Position numbers and translations under genes: made by a program
Source of the DNA: Nocardioides sp.
Lineage (GTDB): Bacteria > Actinomycetota > Actinomycetes > Propionibacteriales > Nocardioidaceae
Assembly: GCA_030698375.1 (NCBI GenBank)
Contig: JAUYLL010000132.1
Coordinates: 51,651 to 115,650 of the forward strand
Reading direction: 5' to 3'
Length of the DNA stretch: 64,000 nt
Shown here: one piece after another, positions 38,553-46,831 of the stretch
Position numbering within the stretch: position 1 is the first letter of the stretch
How the letters are laid out: each line of letters starts with the position of its first letter
The notes under the pieces: model-generated
Seen by the model: only the letters and a program-made list of their open reading frames with translations
The model's database searches: none
What the model was told of the DNA's origin: nothing

Positions 38553-39509
38553 TCAGAAGAGCGCGGAGGCGAGGGCCTGCCGGCCCTTGCGCACACGGGG
38601 GTCGTCCGCGCCGACCGCGCCGAAGAGCTCGACCAGGTGGTCCCGGGCCTTGGCCCGCTCGTCGCCGGCACTGCGCCGCACGAGCTCGACGAGCCGGGCG
38701 AAGGCGTCCTCGACGTGGCCCCCGAGCAGGTCGAGGTCGGCGACCATGGTCTGCGCGTCGACGTCGTCGGGACGGTCGGCGGCGGTGGCCCGGGCCTCGT
38801 TGAGATCGACGCCCCGGGTCCGCTGGAGCACCTTGGCCATCGCCAGGCCACCGGTGGCCTCGGTGTCGGCGGGGTTCGCGTCGACCAGCTTCTGGTACTC
38901 GGCCACGGCCGCATCCACGTCACCGCGCTGCATCGCCTCGTCAGCGGCCGCGAAGCGCGGGTCGGTCCCGGGCTCCTCGCCCTCGTCACCCTCCGCGGGC
39001 TCCGGGGCGGCAGCCCCACGCGGCTGGTGCCGACCGGTGACGCCCTGCGCGGCGACCTGCTGGAGCACCTCGGCGAGGGCGGTGCGGAGCTCGTCGATGC
39101 CGACGACGTCCTGGAACAGCGGCATCGGCCGTCCCTGCAGCACGAGGGCGACCAGCGGGATCGAGGGGATCTGCATGGCCTGCGCGATCTGCGGGACCGC
39201 GTCGATGTCGACGGTCCCGAGGAGCAGGCGGCCCTCGAGCTCGCCGACGACGGTCCTGAGGTCGGCGGCGAGGTCGGCGCTGGCCGGCATCTGCGTCGGC
39301 GAGTAGAACGCCAACAGCACTGGCGCGGTCATCGAGCTCTCCAGGATCTCCTGGAAGCTCTGCTCGTCCACCGCCACGGCGTACGCCGAGCTCCCCGCCG
39401 CGCCACCACCTCCGGCGCCGCCGGGGCTCGTGCCCCCGGCGGGGGGTGCGGGGCGCTTGAGGGCGGACAGGTCGATCGCCCCGGGACGGGAGAACGGCTG
39501 TTGAGTCAT
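38553..39509 (-). CDS. CnoX/YbbN-like protein: thioredoxin fold plus TPR helices, no CXXC
   Basis: A 318-residue cytoplasmic protein. After a Pro/Gly-rich start, residues about 40-150 form a thioredoxin domain (SFQEILESSMTAPVLLAFYS, then VVGELEGRLLLGTVDIDA and IPSIPLVALVLQG), followed by helical TPR-like repeats (RFAAADEAMQRGDVDAAVAE, VLQRTRGVDLNEARATAADR). Where thioredoxin has WCGPC this protein has YSPTQMPAS, so no redox pair exists. The family acts as a holdase/co-chaperone. ATG at 39509 was chosen by the conserved start MTQQPFSRPGAIDLSALKRP. It shows conserved position near glgB as in mycobacteria. Confidence 0.85.
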   Translation of the reverse strand: MTQQPFSRPGAIDLSALKRPAPPAGGTSPGGAGGGGAAGSSAYAVAVDEQSFQEILESSMTAPVLLAFYSPTQMPASADLAADLRTVVGELEGRLLLGTVDIDAVPQIAQAMQIPSIPLVALVLQGRPMPLFQDVVGIDELRTALAEVLQQVAAQGVTGRHQPRGAAAPEPAEGDEGEEPGTDPRFAAADEAMQRGDVDAAVAEYQKLVDANPADTEATGGLAMAKVLQRTRGVDLNEARATAADRPDDVDAQTMVADLDLLGGHVEDAFARLVELVRRSAGDERAKARDHLVELFGAVGADDPRVRKGRQALASALF

Positions 39510-39748
39510 GTGCCTATCTTGTCCGACGTCCCGGGACGACGCACCACCGCCTCTCAGCCGGCCCGCTCGACCGCCTCGGCGAGCGCGTCGGCGAAGGTGT
39601 CGAGGCCCCAGGCCCGCGAGGGCCACCAGGGCGAGACACGCCAGCAGTGCCAGCAGCCCACGACGAGCCCCCACCACGACCTCCGACGCGGAGATCACCT
39701 TAGGTAAGGAGCCCTATCCCGACTAGTCGGGTGTGCGTGGCGCCTCGC

Positions 39749-40273
39749 TCAGGGCACCCGCGGACCGCGCAGCCCGGAGCGCTGCACGACGCGCTGGATC
39801 ACCAGGTCCCGCTCGTCGGGGCGACCGACGTACCGGATCTCGCGCAGGCCCTGCTCCTGGGCAGCAGACTCGAAGACGAAGTGGCCGTACCCCCACAGCC
39901 GGCCGGTGAGCGGCTTCTGCACGGTGATGTCGAGGATCCGGCCGAGCGGCATCGTCGCCAGGGTCTGGGCCAGGACGCCGCGGACGCGGAAGACCCGCAT
40001 GTTCGTGACTACGAAGCGGTCCATGTGCCAGGTCAGGGCCCGCCAGCCGGCGTGGGCCAGCACCGCCCAGCCGAGGAGCAGCGGGAACCAGGCGAGGTCG
40101 AGGGGGGCGAACGGGAACGCCACCAGCAGCGCGAGCCCCACGAGCGCCTCGAGGAACGGGGTGACGTAGACGACCCAGTGCTTGCGGACCTCGTCGACGA
40201 TCACCTCGCCCTCGTCGCGCAGCAGGTGCCGCCCGATCCGGGGATCGGCGAAGGTGCTGCGCAGCCAGCCCAC
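39749..40273 (-). CDS. PH-domain (bPH/YdbS-type) membrane protein
   Basis: A 174-residue protein with two hydrophobic segments (WVVYVTPFLEALVGLALLVA and LAWFPLLLGWAVLAHAG) followed by a bacterial PH-like domain: DRFVVTNMRVFRVRGVLAQ and MPLGRILDITVQKPLTGRLW. Families with this layout (YdbS/YdbT-like) have been linked to membrane stress or bacteriocin resistance, but the function is unclear. The start is GTG at 40273, just 2 bases beyond the TAG of the small gene upstream, so the two are coupled. Confidence 0.85.
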   Translation of the reverse strand: MGWLRSTFADPRIGRHLLRDEGEVIVDEVRKHWVVYVTPFLEALVGLALLVAFPFAPLDLAWFPLLLGWAVLAHAGWRALTWHMDRFVVTNMRVFRVRGVLAQTLATMPLGRILDITVQKPLTGRLWGYGHFVFESAAQEQGLREIRYVGRPDERDLVIQRVVQRSGLRGPRVP

Positions 40274-40275
40274 GG

Positions 40276-40443
40276 CTAGGAGGTCAGCGCGTTCAGGAAC
40301 TTGATGAGCGCCTCGAACAACCGGGTCAGCAGCTCCCAGAGCCGGCCGAGCCCGTCCGCCACGGCCTCGGCCAGCCCGTCGGGCTGGGTAAAGAGGTAGA
40401 AGCCGATGAAGAGCACGACGAGCAGCAGCACGAGCTTGTTCAC
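40276..40443 (-). CDS. Small single-pass membrane protein, 55 residues
   Basis: A 55-residue protein starting at GTG 40443 with an N-terminal hydrophobic segment NKLVLLLVVLFIGFYLF and a helical amphipathic remainder ending WELLTRLFEALIKFLNALTS. CTGCGAGGAGTC lies just upstream as a good ribosome binding site. It is immediately followed by the PH-domain gene. I know no family name; the neat start, codon bias and coupling make it a real gene, perhaps a small partner of the PH-domain protein. Confidence 0.7.
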   Translation of the reverse strand: MNKLVLLLVVLFIGFYLFTQPDGLAEAVADGLGRLWELLTRLFEALIKFLNALTS

Positions 40444-40608
40444 GTCGACTCCTCGCAGGGGGAAGGCAGGGGCGCAGGCCGTTGCGGCACGACCTGGAGG
40501 AGTTGTACCAAACCGGGCAGCACGACAGTGGGAGGCGCACCGCGCCCGGCCACGTGGACCGCGAGGCGAACAGGAATGGGAACACCGTGCCGGGGGAACC
40601 ACAGCCCC

Positions 40609-41073
40609 ATGCCCGAGCGCGCCGACTCCGCCAAGCCCCAGCAGCCCGACGCCGCCCACCGGGTGCCCGACGACGTCGACCCCGCGACCGTCGAGGCGGT
40701 CGGCAAGCTGACCGAGGCCCTCGAGACGACCGAGCGGGCGCGCGGCCACCTCTACAGCTTCCACCAGCTCACCGGCCACGCCGACCTCCAGGTCAGCGAA
40801 GCCGTCGACCTGCTCCGCGAGGCCGGCCACGACGCGTTCGCCGACCGGGTCGCCGCGCAGCTGGTCGGCCGGAACGTGATCGAGGGACGCTGGACCTTCC
40901 AGGTCGTCGAGGACTACGACGACGGCTACTGGCGTGAGTTCCACGACCTCGAGCGAGCCGCGCGCGACGAGCTGACCCACGGGCGCCGGCACCTGCACGA
41001 GGCCCGGATGAAGGAGGACCGGCGCACCCAGGGACGTCGCGACCACGAGGCGCGTCCGGCGACGAGCGAGTGA
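40609..41073 (+). CDS. Conserved actinobacterial protein of unknown function
   Basis: A 154-residue soluble, helical protein: TEALETTERARGHLYSFHQL, VSEAVDLLREAGHDAFADRV, LVGRNVIEGRWTFQVVEDYD and a charged tail HEARMKEDRRTQGRRDHEAR. It looks like a small helical bundle without catalytic motifs. I do not recognise a named family. ATG at 40609 is chosen at MPERADSAK; an in-frame ATG at 40576 would add 11 residues. Divergent from the small membrane protein; it ends 4 bases before the convergent meaB stop. Confidence 0.75.
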   Translation: MPERADSAKPQQPDAAHRVPDDVDPATVEAVGKLTEALETTERARGHLYSFHQLTGHADLQVSEAVDLLREAGHDAFADRVAAQLVGRNVIEGRWTFQVVEDYDDGYWREFHDLERAARDELTHGRRHLHEARMKEDRRTQGRRDHEARPATSE

Positions 41074-41077
41074 CGGC

Positions 41078-42049
41078 CTAGCGGGAGGAGCCGCCGGCCT
41101 CCGCCACCAGCAGGTCCGCCGCGGCATACGGGTCGGTACGGCCCGCGGCGACCTCGGCGGCGAGCCCGTCCAGCTCGGCGCGTCCTCCGAGGTGCTCCCA
41201 GCGCCGCCGGAGCTCGGTGACCGCGATCGCCTCGATCTCCTCGCGTGCCCTGCGCACCCGCCGACGCTCCCCCTCCCCGCTCTCCCCCAACCAGGCGCGG
41301 TGCTCGTCGAGAGCGGTGACGAGCTCCTCGAGCCCGTCGCCGCGCGAGGCGACCGTGGCCAGCACGGGCGGGTCCCATGCCCCCGCGCGACGCTCGGCGA
41401 GCCGCAGCATGCCGCGCAGGTCGCGGCGCACCACGTCGGCGCCCTCTCGGTCGGCCTTGTTGACGACGTAGAGGTCGCCGATCTCGAGGATCCCGGCCTT
41501 CGCGGCCTGGATGCCGTCCCCCATCCCCGGGGCCAGCAGCACCACCGTGGAGTCGGCCAGCCCGGCGACCTCGACCTCGCTCTGCCCCACGCCCACCGTC
41601 TCGACGATGATCACGTCGAACCCGGCTGCATCGAGCACGCGGAGCGCCTGCGGCGTGGCCCAGGACAGCCCGCCGAGGTGACCGCGGGCGGCCATCGAGC
41701 GGATGTAGACGCCCTGGTCGAGGGCGTGGTCCCCCATCCGCACCCGGTCGCCGAGGAGAGCGCCTCCGGAGAACGGCGAGGACGGGTCGATGGCCAGCAC
41801 CCCGACCCGCTTGCCTGCCGCGCGCAGCTGGGTGACCAGGGCCGACGTGGTCGTCGACTTGCCGACCCCGGGCGCGCCGGTGAGGCCCACGACGTGGGCG
41901 TGCCCGGCGTACGGCGCCAGGCCGGCCATTACCTCGCGCAGCAGCGGCGAGGCGTCCTCGACCATGCTGACGAGACGGGCGACCGCCCGCACCTGACCGG
42001 TACGGGCGGCCGCTACCAGCTCGGGGACGGAGCCCCCGCGGCGCACCAT
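41078..42049 (-). CDS. meaB: MeaB GTPase, chaperone of B12-dependent acyl-CoA mutases
   Basis: A 323-residue G3E-type GTPase that gates adenosylcobalamin loading into methylmalonyl- or ethylmalonyl-CoA mutase and protects it from inactivation. Motifs are Walker A GLTGAPGVGKST (58-66), VLAIDPSSPFSGGALLGDR, VIIVETVGVGQSEVEVA, and VVNKADREGAD for guanine. ATG at 42049 lies 2 bases after the thiolase stop, so the two are co-translated. The mutase it serves is most likely the one at 55137-57203. Confidence 0.94.
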   Translation of the reverse strand: MVRRGGSVPELVAAARTGQVRAVARLVSMVEDASPLLREVMAGLAPYAGHAHVVGLTGAPGVGKSTTTSALVTQLRAAGKRVGVLAIDPSSPFSGGALLGDRVRMGDHALDQGVYIRSMAARGHLGGLSWATPQALRVLDAAGFDVIIVETVGVGQSEVEVAGLADSTVVLLAPGMGDGIQAAKAGILEIGDLYVVNKADREGADVVRRDLRGMLRLAERRAGAWDPPVLATVASRGDGLEELVTALDEHRAWLGESGEGERRRVRRAREEIEAIAVTELRRRWEHLGGRAELDGLAAEVAAGRTDPYAAADLLVAEAGGSSR

Positions 42050-42051
42050 AC

Positions 42052-43236
42052 TCAGGCGGGCACGCGGATGATCAGCGCGTCGCCCTGGCCGCCACCGCCG
42101 CACAGCGCCGCAGCACCGGTGCCGCCACCGCGGCGCTTGAGCTCGAGCGCGAGGTGCAGCACGATCCGGGCGCCCGACATGCCGACCGGGTGACCCAGGG
42201 CGATGGCCCCGCCGTTGACGTTGACCTTCGCGTTGTCGATGCCGAGCTCACGGGCAGAGGCGATGCCGACCGCCGCGAAGGCCTCGTTGAACTCCACGAG
42301 GTCGAGGTCGGCGGGCGCGATGCCCTCCTTCTCGCACGCCTTGGCGGTCGCGGCCGCCGGCTGCAGCTGGAGGGTGGAGTCGGGCCCGGCGACCTGGCCG
42401 TGCGCACCGATCTCGGCCAGCCACTCGAGGCCGAGCTCCTCGGCCTTCGCCTTGCTCATCACCACGACGGCACAGGCGCCGTCGGAGATCTGGGAGGACG
42501 AACCGGCCGTGATGGTGCCCTCCTTGCTGAACGCGGGGCGCAGCGAGCCGAGCGACTCGGCGGTGGTGTCACCGCGCACGCCCTCGTCCTCGGAGACCGT
42601 GACGGTGCCCCTGCGGGACTTGATCTCGACGGGCACGACCTCGTCCTCGAAGACCCCGTTCTTCCAGGCCACGGCGGCCTTCTGGTGCGACTGGGCAGCG
42701 AACTCGTCCTGCTCGTCGCGGGTCAGATTCTGGGCCGCGGCGTTGCACTCCTCGGTCAGCAGGCCCATCGCCTGGCTGGTGAACTGGTCGAAGAGGGCGT
42801 CGTAGGCCATCGAGTCCACCAGCTTCACGTCGCCGAACTTCGCGCCCTCGCGCGACTTGGGCAGGAAGTGCGGGGCGTTCGTCATGGACTCCATGCCGCC
42901 GGCGACCACGACGTCGGCCTCACCCGCGCGGACCATCTGGTCGGCGAGCGCGATGGCGTTGACGCCGGAGAGGCAGACCTTGTTGATGGTGATCGACGGG
43001 ACGCTCATCGGGACGCCGGCCGCGATGGCCGCCGTGCGGGCGGGGTTCTGGCCGGCGCCGGCCTGGATGACCTGCCCCATGATCACGTAGTCGACCTGCT
43101 CGCCGGTCACGCCGGCCTTCTCCAGGGCGCCCTTGATGGCGACGCCTCCGAGGTCGGCAGCGGACTGGTCCTTGAGCCCGCCGAGAAGCCGGCCGATCGG
43201 CGTACGGGCCCCGGCGACGATCACGTTTCCGGACAT
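42052..43236 (-). CDS. Acetyl-CoA acetyltransferase (thiolase)
   Basis: A 394-residue thiolase. The nucleophile is Cys88 in [13 protein letters not shown], with [10 protein letters not shown], the His loop [11 protein letters not shown] and the second Cys in [12 protein letters not shown]. Residue pattern and length fit the biosynthetic type that condenses two acetyl-CoA to acetoacetyl-CoA, the entry to the ethylmalonyl-CoA pathway. ATG at 43236 has an excellent AGGAGG site 6 bases upstream. Divergent from the epimerase gene. Confidence 0.95.
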   Translation of the reverse strand: MSGNVIVAGARTPIGRLLGGLKDQSAADLGGVAIKGALEKAGVTGEQVDYVIMGQVIQAGAGQNPARTAAIAAGVPMSVPSITINKVCLSGVNAIALADQMVRAGEADVVVAGGMESMTNAPHFLPKSREGAKFGDVKLVDSMAYDALFDQFTSQAMGLLTEECNAAAQNLTRDEQDEFAAQSHQKAAVAWKNGVFEDEVVPVEIKSRRGTVTVSEDEGVRGDTTAESLGSLRPAFSKEGTITAGSSSQISDGACAVVVMSKAKAEELGLEWLAEIGAHGQVAGPDSTLQLQPAAATAKACEKEGIAPADLDLVEFNEAFAAVGIASARELGIDNAKVNVNGGAIALGHPVGMSGARIVLHLALELKRRGGGTGAAALCGGGGQGDALIIRVPA

Positions 43237-43401
43237 GGGGTGCCTCCTGGCGGTGGGGTGCGGGAGTGGTGCGGGATCGGACACCGACATTACCGAGCCG
43301 TAGCCCGCTTGGGGAGGGCCGTCCGTGAGGCGTCATGTACGCCTCGTCACAGTCGGTGGGCGGTGGTTCCCCCGGAGGGCAGTTCGTACGACGATGTGCC
43401 C

Positions 43402-43857
43402 ATGAGCGAGCAGACCTCCCCCCTGTCGGTTCCCGACCACCTCTTCCTGTGCATCGACCACGTCGGCATCGCCGTGCCCGACCTCGACGAGGCGATCGCG
43501 TTCTACCGCGACGCCTTCGGGATGGAGGTCGCGCACGAGGAGACCAACGAGGAGCAGGGCGTGCGCGAGGCGATGGTCCGCATCGGCGACTCCGGGTCCT
43601 GCATCCAGCTGCTCGCCCCCCTCGACGAGTCCTCCACCATCGCGAAGTTCCTCGACCGGTCCGGCCCCGGGCTCCAGCAGCTGGCCTACCGGGTCACCGA
43701 CGTCGAGCAGGTCTCGGCGATCCTGCGCGAGCGCGGCCTCCGCCTGCTGTACGACGCCCCCCGGCGCGGCACCGCCGACTCCCGGATCAACTTCATTCAT
43801 CCCAAGGACGCCGGCGGTGTCCTCGTCGAGCTGGTCCAGCCCGCCGCGCAGCACTGA
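43402..43857 (+). CDS. Methylmalonyl/ethylmalonyl-CoA epimerase family protein
   Basis: A 151-residue glyoxalase-fold protein with two beta-alpha-beta-beta-beta modules. The first metal His (CIDHVGIAV), the Gln (SCIQLLAP) and the Glu (GVLVELVQP) are present, and NEEQGVREAMV and PKDAGGVL match the epimerase family. At the position where family members usually have HH (GxHHxAxxV) it reads GLQQLAYRV, so one metal ligand seems replaced by Gln. It would epimerise (2R)/(2S)-ethyl- or methylmalonyl-CoA. Divergent from the thiolase and near meaB, which supports that role. Confidence 0.85.
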   Translation: MSEQTSPLSVPDHLFLCIDHVGIAVPDLDEAIAFYRDAFGMEVAHEETNEEQGVREAMVRIGDSGSCIQLLAPLDESSTIAKFLDRSGPGLQQLAYRVTDVEQVSAILRERGLRLLYDAPRRGTADSRINFIHPKDAGGVLVELVQPAAQH

Positions 43858-43905
43858 CCCACCGCACACCAGGCGGCAGGCTCGTTCGTCCCGCGCGCAG
43901 CGGTC

Positions 43906-44364
43906 TCACTCGTCGCGGACGCGACCGCGCAGGCTCTTCGTGCGCCCCCGCTGACGCTTCCCCTCGAGGCGGCGCCGCTGCGACCCCCGGGTCGGGCGGG
44001 TCGCCCGACGGGGCGGCGCGGGCGGGGCCAGGGCCTCGCTCAGCAGGTCGGCGAGCCGTCGCCGCGCCGCCGCACGGTTGCGCAGCTGGGCGCGGTGCTC
44101 GGAGGCGGTGACGACCAGGCTCGTCCCCACCAGCCGGTCCGGCCCGAGGACCCGCAGCAGCCGAGCGCGCTGCTCGTCCGAGAACGCGGCCGTCGCTGCG
44201 AGGTCGAGCACCAGCTCCACCCGACTGTCGCTGGTGTTCACCGACTGCCCGCCGGGGCCGGAGGACCGCGAGAAGCGTTCGACCAGGTCGGTCGCGGGCA
44301 CGACGAGCCCCTGCGGCACCCCGGGACCGGGCGCCAGGCGGAGGTCCTCACCCGGGCGGTTCAC
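43906..44364 (-). CDS. arfB: Alternative ribosome-rescue factor (peptidyl-tRNA hydrolase, GGQ)
   Basis: A 152-residue release-factor-like protein with the catalytic GGQ in SGPGGQSVNTSDSRVEL (Gln40) and a basic C-terminal tail (RRLEGKRQRGRTKSLRGRVR) that enters the empty mRNA channel of stalled ribosomes. It lacks the codon-recognition domain of RF1/RF2. The start is GTG at 44364. It is convergent with the epimerase gene at 43857. Confidence 0.93.
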   Translation of the reverse strand: MNRPGEDLRLAPGPGVPQGLVVPATDLVERFSRSSGPGGQSVNTSDSRVELVLDLAATAAFSDEQRARLLRVLGPDRLVGTSLVVTASEHRAQLRNRAAARRRLADLLSEALAPPAPPRRATRPTRGSQRRRLEGKRQRGRTKSLRGRVRDE

Positions 44365-44390
44365 CCCCCGAGCGTGCCACGCCGACCGGG

Positions 44391-45266
44391 TCACGCCCAG
44401 CGCAGGCGCAGCGGGTCCCCTGGACGCAGTTGGGCGACCCTGTCGACGTCGGCGTCCACCACGACCCCGACGACGGGGTACCCGCCCGTCACGGGGTGGT
44501 CGGCCAGGAAGACCACGGGTTCGCCGGAGGGCGGGACCTGGACGGCCCCCCGCCACAGTCCCTCACTGGGCAGCTCGCGGCCGGGGTCGACGCGTGCGAG
44601 ACCCGGGGGCGGGCTGCCGCCTGCCGACCGCAACCGCACCCCCACCCGGTTGCTCTGCTCCCCCACCGTCCAGGCCGTCCCGACCAAGGCATGGACGTCG
44701 TGCACCCAGTCCGCCCGCGGCCCGGCGACGACCCGCAGCGGCGAGTCGGCCACGGTTTGCGGCGTCGCCTGGTCCACCCTCAGCGGGGTCGCCGGAGCCG
44801 CGCCGACGGGCAGGAGGTCGCCGCGCCGCGGAGGCGGCGGCCCGACCTCGGCCAGCACGTCCCGGCTGCGCGAGCCCAGCACCGGGGCCACCGCGACCCC
44901 GCCACGCACCCCGACGTACCGGCGCAGGCCCTGGGTCGCAGGACCCACCTCGAGGTGCGCCCCCGGCGGGACCGCGACCGGGGCGTGGTCGCCGACCAGC
45001 TGTCCGTCGAGGAGCACCGGTCCACGTCCGCCGGTCACGACCACCCAGGTGATCGCCCCCACGCCCTCGAGGACCAGCTGTCCGACGACCTCCAGCGTCG
45101 CAGCGTCCTCAGCGTTCCCGAGGAGGCGGTTCGCCAGGGCGTGGGCAGCGCGGTCGGCGGCACCGGACCGGCCCAGACCGACCGCCGACCACCCCGGCCG
45201 GCCGAGGTCCTGCACCAGGGTCGCGCCGGTCACCTCGGCGACCTCGAACCCGCGCGGGGAGCTCAT
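44391..45266 (-). CDS. pxpC: 5-oxoprolinase subunit C (biotin-dependent carboxyltransferase-like)
   Basis: A 291-residue protein of the KipA/urea-carboxylase-like family: TLVQDLGRPGWSAVGLGRSG, LEVVGQLVLEG, VTGGRGPVLLDG, RYVGVRGGV and the tail FLADHPVTGGYPVVGVV. With PxpA and PxpB it hydrolyses 5-oxoproline to glutamate in an ATP-dependent way. The start ATG overlaps the pxpB stop (ATGA). Confidence 0.93.
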   Translation of the reverse strand: MSSPRGFEVAEVTGATLVQDLGRPGWSAVGLGRSGAADRAAHALANRLLGNAEDAATLEVVGQLVLEGVGAITWVVVTGGRGPVLLDGQLVGDHAPVAVPPGAHLEVGPATQGLRRYVGVRGGVAVAPVLGSRSRDVLAEVGPPPPRRGDLLPVGAAPATPLRVDQATPQTVADSPLRVVAGPRADWVHDVHALVGTAWTVGEQSNRVGVRLRSAGGSPPPGLARVDPGRELPSEGLWRGAVQVPPSGEPVVFLADHPVTGGYPVVGVVVDADVDRVAQLRPGDPLRLRWA

Positions 45267-45913
45267 GCGGGGCCCTCCGCGACGAACCGGACGACGGTCC
45301 CGGGCGGCAGCAGCGCCGGGGGGTCGCGATCGACGTCCCAGAGCACGGCCTCGGTACGCCCGATGAGCTGCCACCCGCCCGGAGTGGCGCTGGGGTAGAT
45401 CCCGCTCAGGTCGTCGGCGAGGGCGACGGATCCCGCCGGGACCCGCGGTCGGGGGTCGGACCGACGCGGAACCCGCAACCGCGGGTCCCCCCCGACCAGG
45501 TAGGGAAAGCCGGGTGCGAACCCCGCGAACCCGACCGTCCACGAGGTGCCCGTGTGGGCCGCGACCACCTCGTCCGGGGTCAGGCCGCAGTGCTCGGCCA
45601 CCGCCGCCAGGTCCTCCCCGTCGTAGACCACGCGGACCTCGACCGGAAGGTCGTCCGTCACGGCCGCGGACGCACCCGCCCCTTCGACGACCTCGCTCCA
45701 GGCCCGGTCGAGCAACGGCACCAGGTCAGCGGGCGTGGTGCCCGGCGATGCGACCACCAGCACCGTCCGGGCGCCCGGGACCGCCACGGCGCACCGGTCC
45801 CCGCAGCCCGCGAGGACGGCCTCGGCCACGTGCGCCGGGAGCACCTCCACCTCCGCCCACTCGACGAGCAGGGCGCGGTCGCCGTACGACAGCACGCGGT
45901 GCACCGGGGCCAT
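45263..45913 (-). CDS. pxpB: 5-oxoprolinase subunit B
   Basis: A 216-residue protein of the KipI/allophanate-hydrolase-subunit-1 family. It has the signature GDRALLVEW, VRVVYDGEDLAAVAEHCGLT, HTGTSWTVGFAGFAPGFPYL and SVALADDLSGIYPSATPGGW. ATG at 45913 is 5 bases after the pxpA stop. It completes the A-B-C operon. Confidence 0.94.
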   Translation of the reverse strand: MAPVHRVLSYGDRALLVEWAEVEVLPAHVAEAVLAGCGDRCAVAVPGARTVLVVASPGTTPADLVPLLDRAWSEVVEGAGASAAVTDDLPVEVRVVYDGEDLAAVAEHCGLTPDEVVAAHTGTSWTVGFAGFAPGFPYLVGGDPRLRVPRRSDPRPRVPAGSVALADDLSGIYPSATPGGWQLIGRTEAVLWDVDRDPPALLPPGTVVRFVAEGPA

Positions 45914-45918
45914 CGGCC

Positions 45919-46716
45919 TCACCGGGTCCCGGACTCGCCCGTCGGCGGGGACGGGGCGGGGCGCACGAACGGACGGAGCCCGACACCGGCGCCCTCCAGC
46001 GCCGTGCGCACCGCACGCGCGATCGCGATCGAGCCCGGGGTGTCCCCGTGCAGGCAGACCGACTCCGCCGCCACCGCCACGATGCTCCCGTCGGTCGCCA
46101 CCACGGTGCCCTCGGTGACCATCCGCACCACTCGCGCGGCAACTTCGTCTGGGTCGTGCAGCACCGCGCCGGGTTCCGTGCGCGGGACAAGCGTTCCGTC
46201 GGGGGTGTAGGCCCGGTCCGCGAACGCCTCGGGGACCGGACGCAGTCCGGCCTTCTCCGCCAGGCGGAGAAGGACCGAACCGGGTAGGCCGAGGACCGAG
46301 AGCCCGGCGTCCACCGCCCGTACGGCGTCGATGACGGCCCGGGCCTGCGCCTCGTGGTGGACCACCGCGTTGTAGAGCGCACCGTGCGGCTTGAGGTAGC
46401 GCACGCGCGTCCCGGCTGCCCGGGCGAGCGCGTCCAGCGCACCGACCTGGTAGACGACCTCGTCGGTCAGCTCTGCCGGCGCGACGTCGAGGAACCGGCG
46501 CCCGAACCCGGCGAGGTCGCGGTATCCGACCTGTGCGCCCACCACGACGCCCTGCTCCGCGGCGGTCGCACAGGTGCTCCGCAGCACCGAGGGATCTCCT
46601 GCGTGGAAGCCGCACGCCACGTTCGCGCTCGTGACCACACCGAGCACGGCGGTGTCGTCACCGAGCTCCCAGCGGCCGAACGACTCACCGACGTCCGCGT
46701 TCAGGTCGAGGTGCAC
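45919..46716 (-). CDS. pxpA: 5-oxoprolinase subunit A (LamB/YcsF family)
   Basis: About 265 residues with the family opening [14 protein letters not shown], then [42 protein letters not shown] and [11 protein letters not shown]. The start is GTG at 46716 because the conserved region begins at once; an in-frame GTG at 46755 would add 13 unconserved residues. Its divergent neighbour is ccr. Confidence 0.93.
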   Translation of the reverse strand: MHLDLNADVGESFGRWELGDDTAVLGVVTSANVACGFHAGDPSVLRSTCATAAEQGVVVGAQVGYRDLAGFGRRFLDVAPAELTDEVVYQVGALDALARAAGTRVRYLKPHGALYNAVVHHEAQARAVIDAVRAVDAGLSVLGLPGSVLLRLAEKAGLRPVPEAFADRAYTPDGTLVPRTEPGAVLHDPDEVAARVVRMVTEGTVVATDGSIVAVAAESVCLHGDTPGSIAIARAVRTALEGAGVGLRPFVRPAPSPPTGESGTR

Positions 46717-46761
46717 AGGCCCAGTGTGCCTGCCGAGGGGCGAGACAGCGGTCACACCCGG

Positions 46762-46790
46762 CTGACAGGCAACCTACTCGTCGGTAGATT
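46762..46790 (+). promoter_or_regulatory. Probable ccr promoter with an overlapping palindrome
   Basis: CTGACA (46762-46767) and TAGATT (46785-46790) are spaced by 17 bases, a good sigma-70-like pair 42 bases before the ccr start. CTACTCGTCGGTAG (46774-46787) overlaps the -10 element and nearly matches the palindrome CTACTGGTCAGTAG upstream of the gene at 49555-50775. Confidence 0.55.
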
Positions 46791-46831
46791 TCGCCTAGGT
46801 CCGTGGCCCCCGACACTCCCCAGGAGCACCC

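Noticed and set aside
39700..39718. TTAGGTAAGG as a DtxR/IdeR box
   Set aside because: Only the left half matches (about 10 of 19 positions), and it is 190 bases from the nearest gene start.
43291..43302. TACCGAGCCGTA as a third copy of the ccr-type operator
   Set aside because: Only the outer three bases on each side are palindromic, which is common by chance; mentioned as a weak hint but not annotated.
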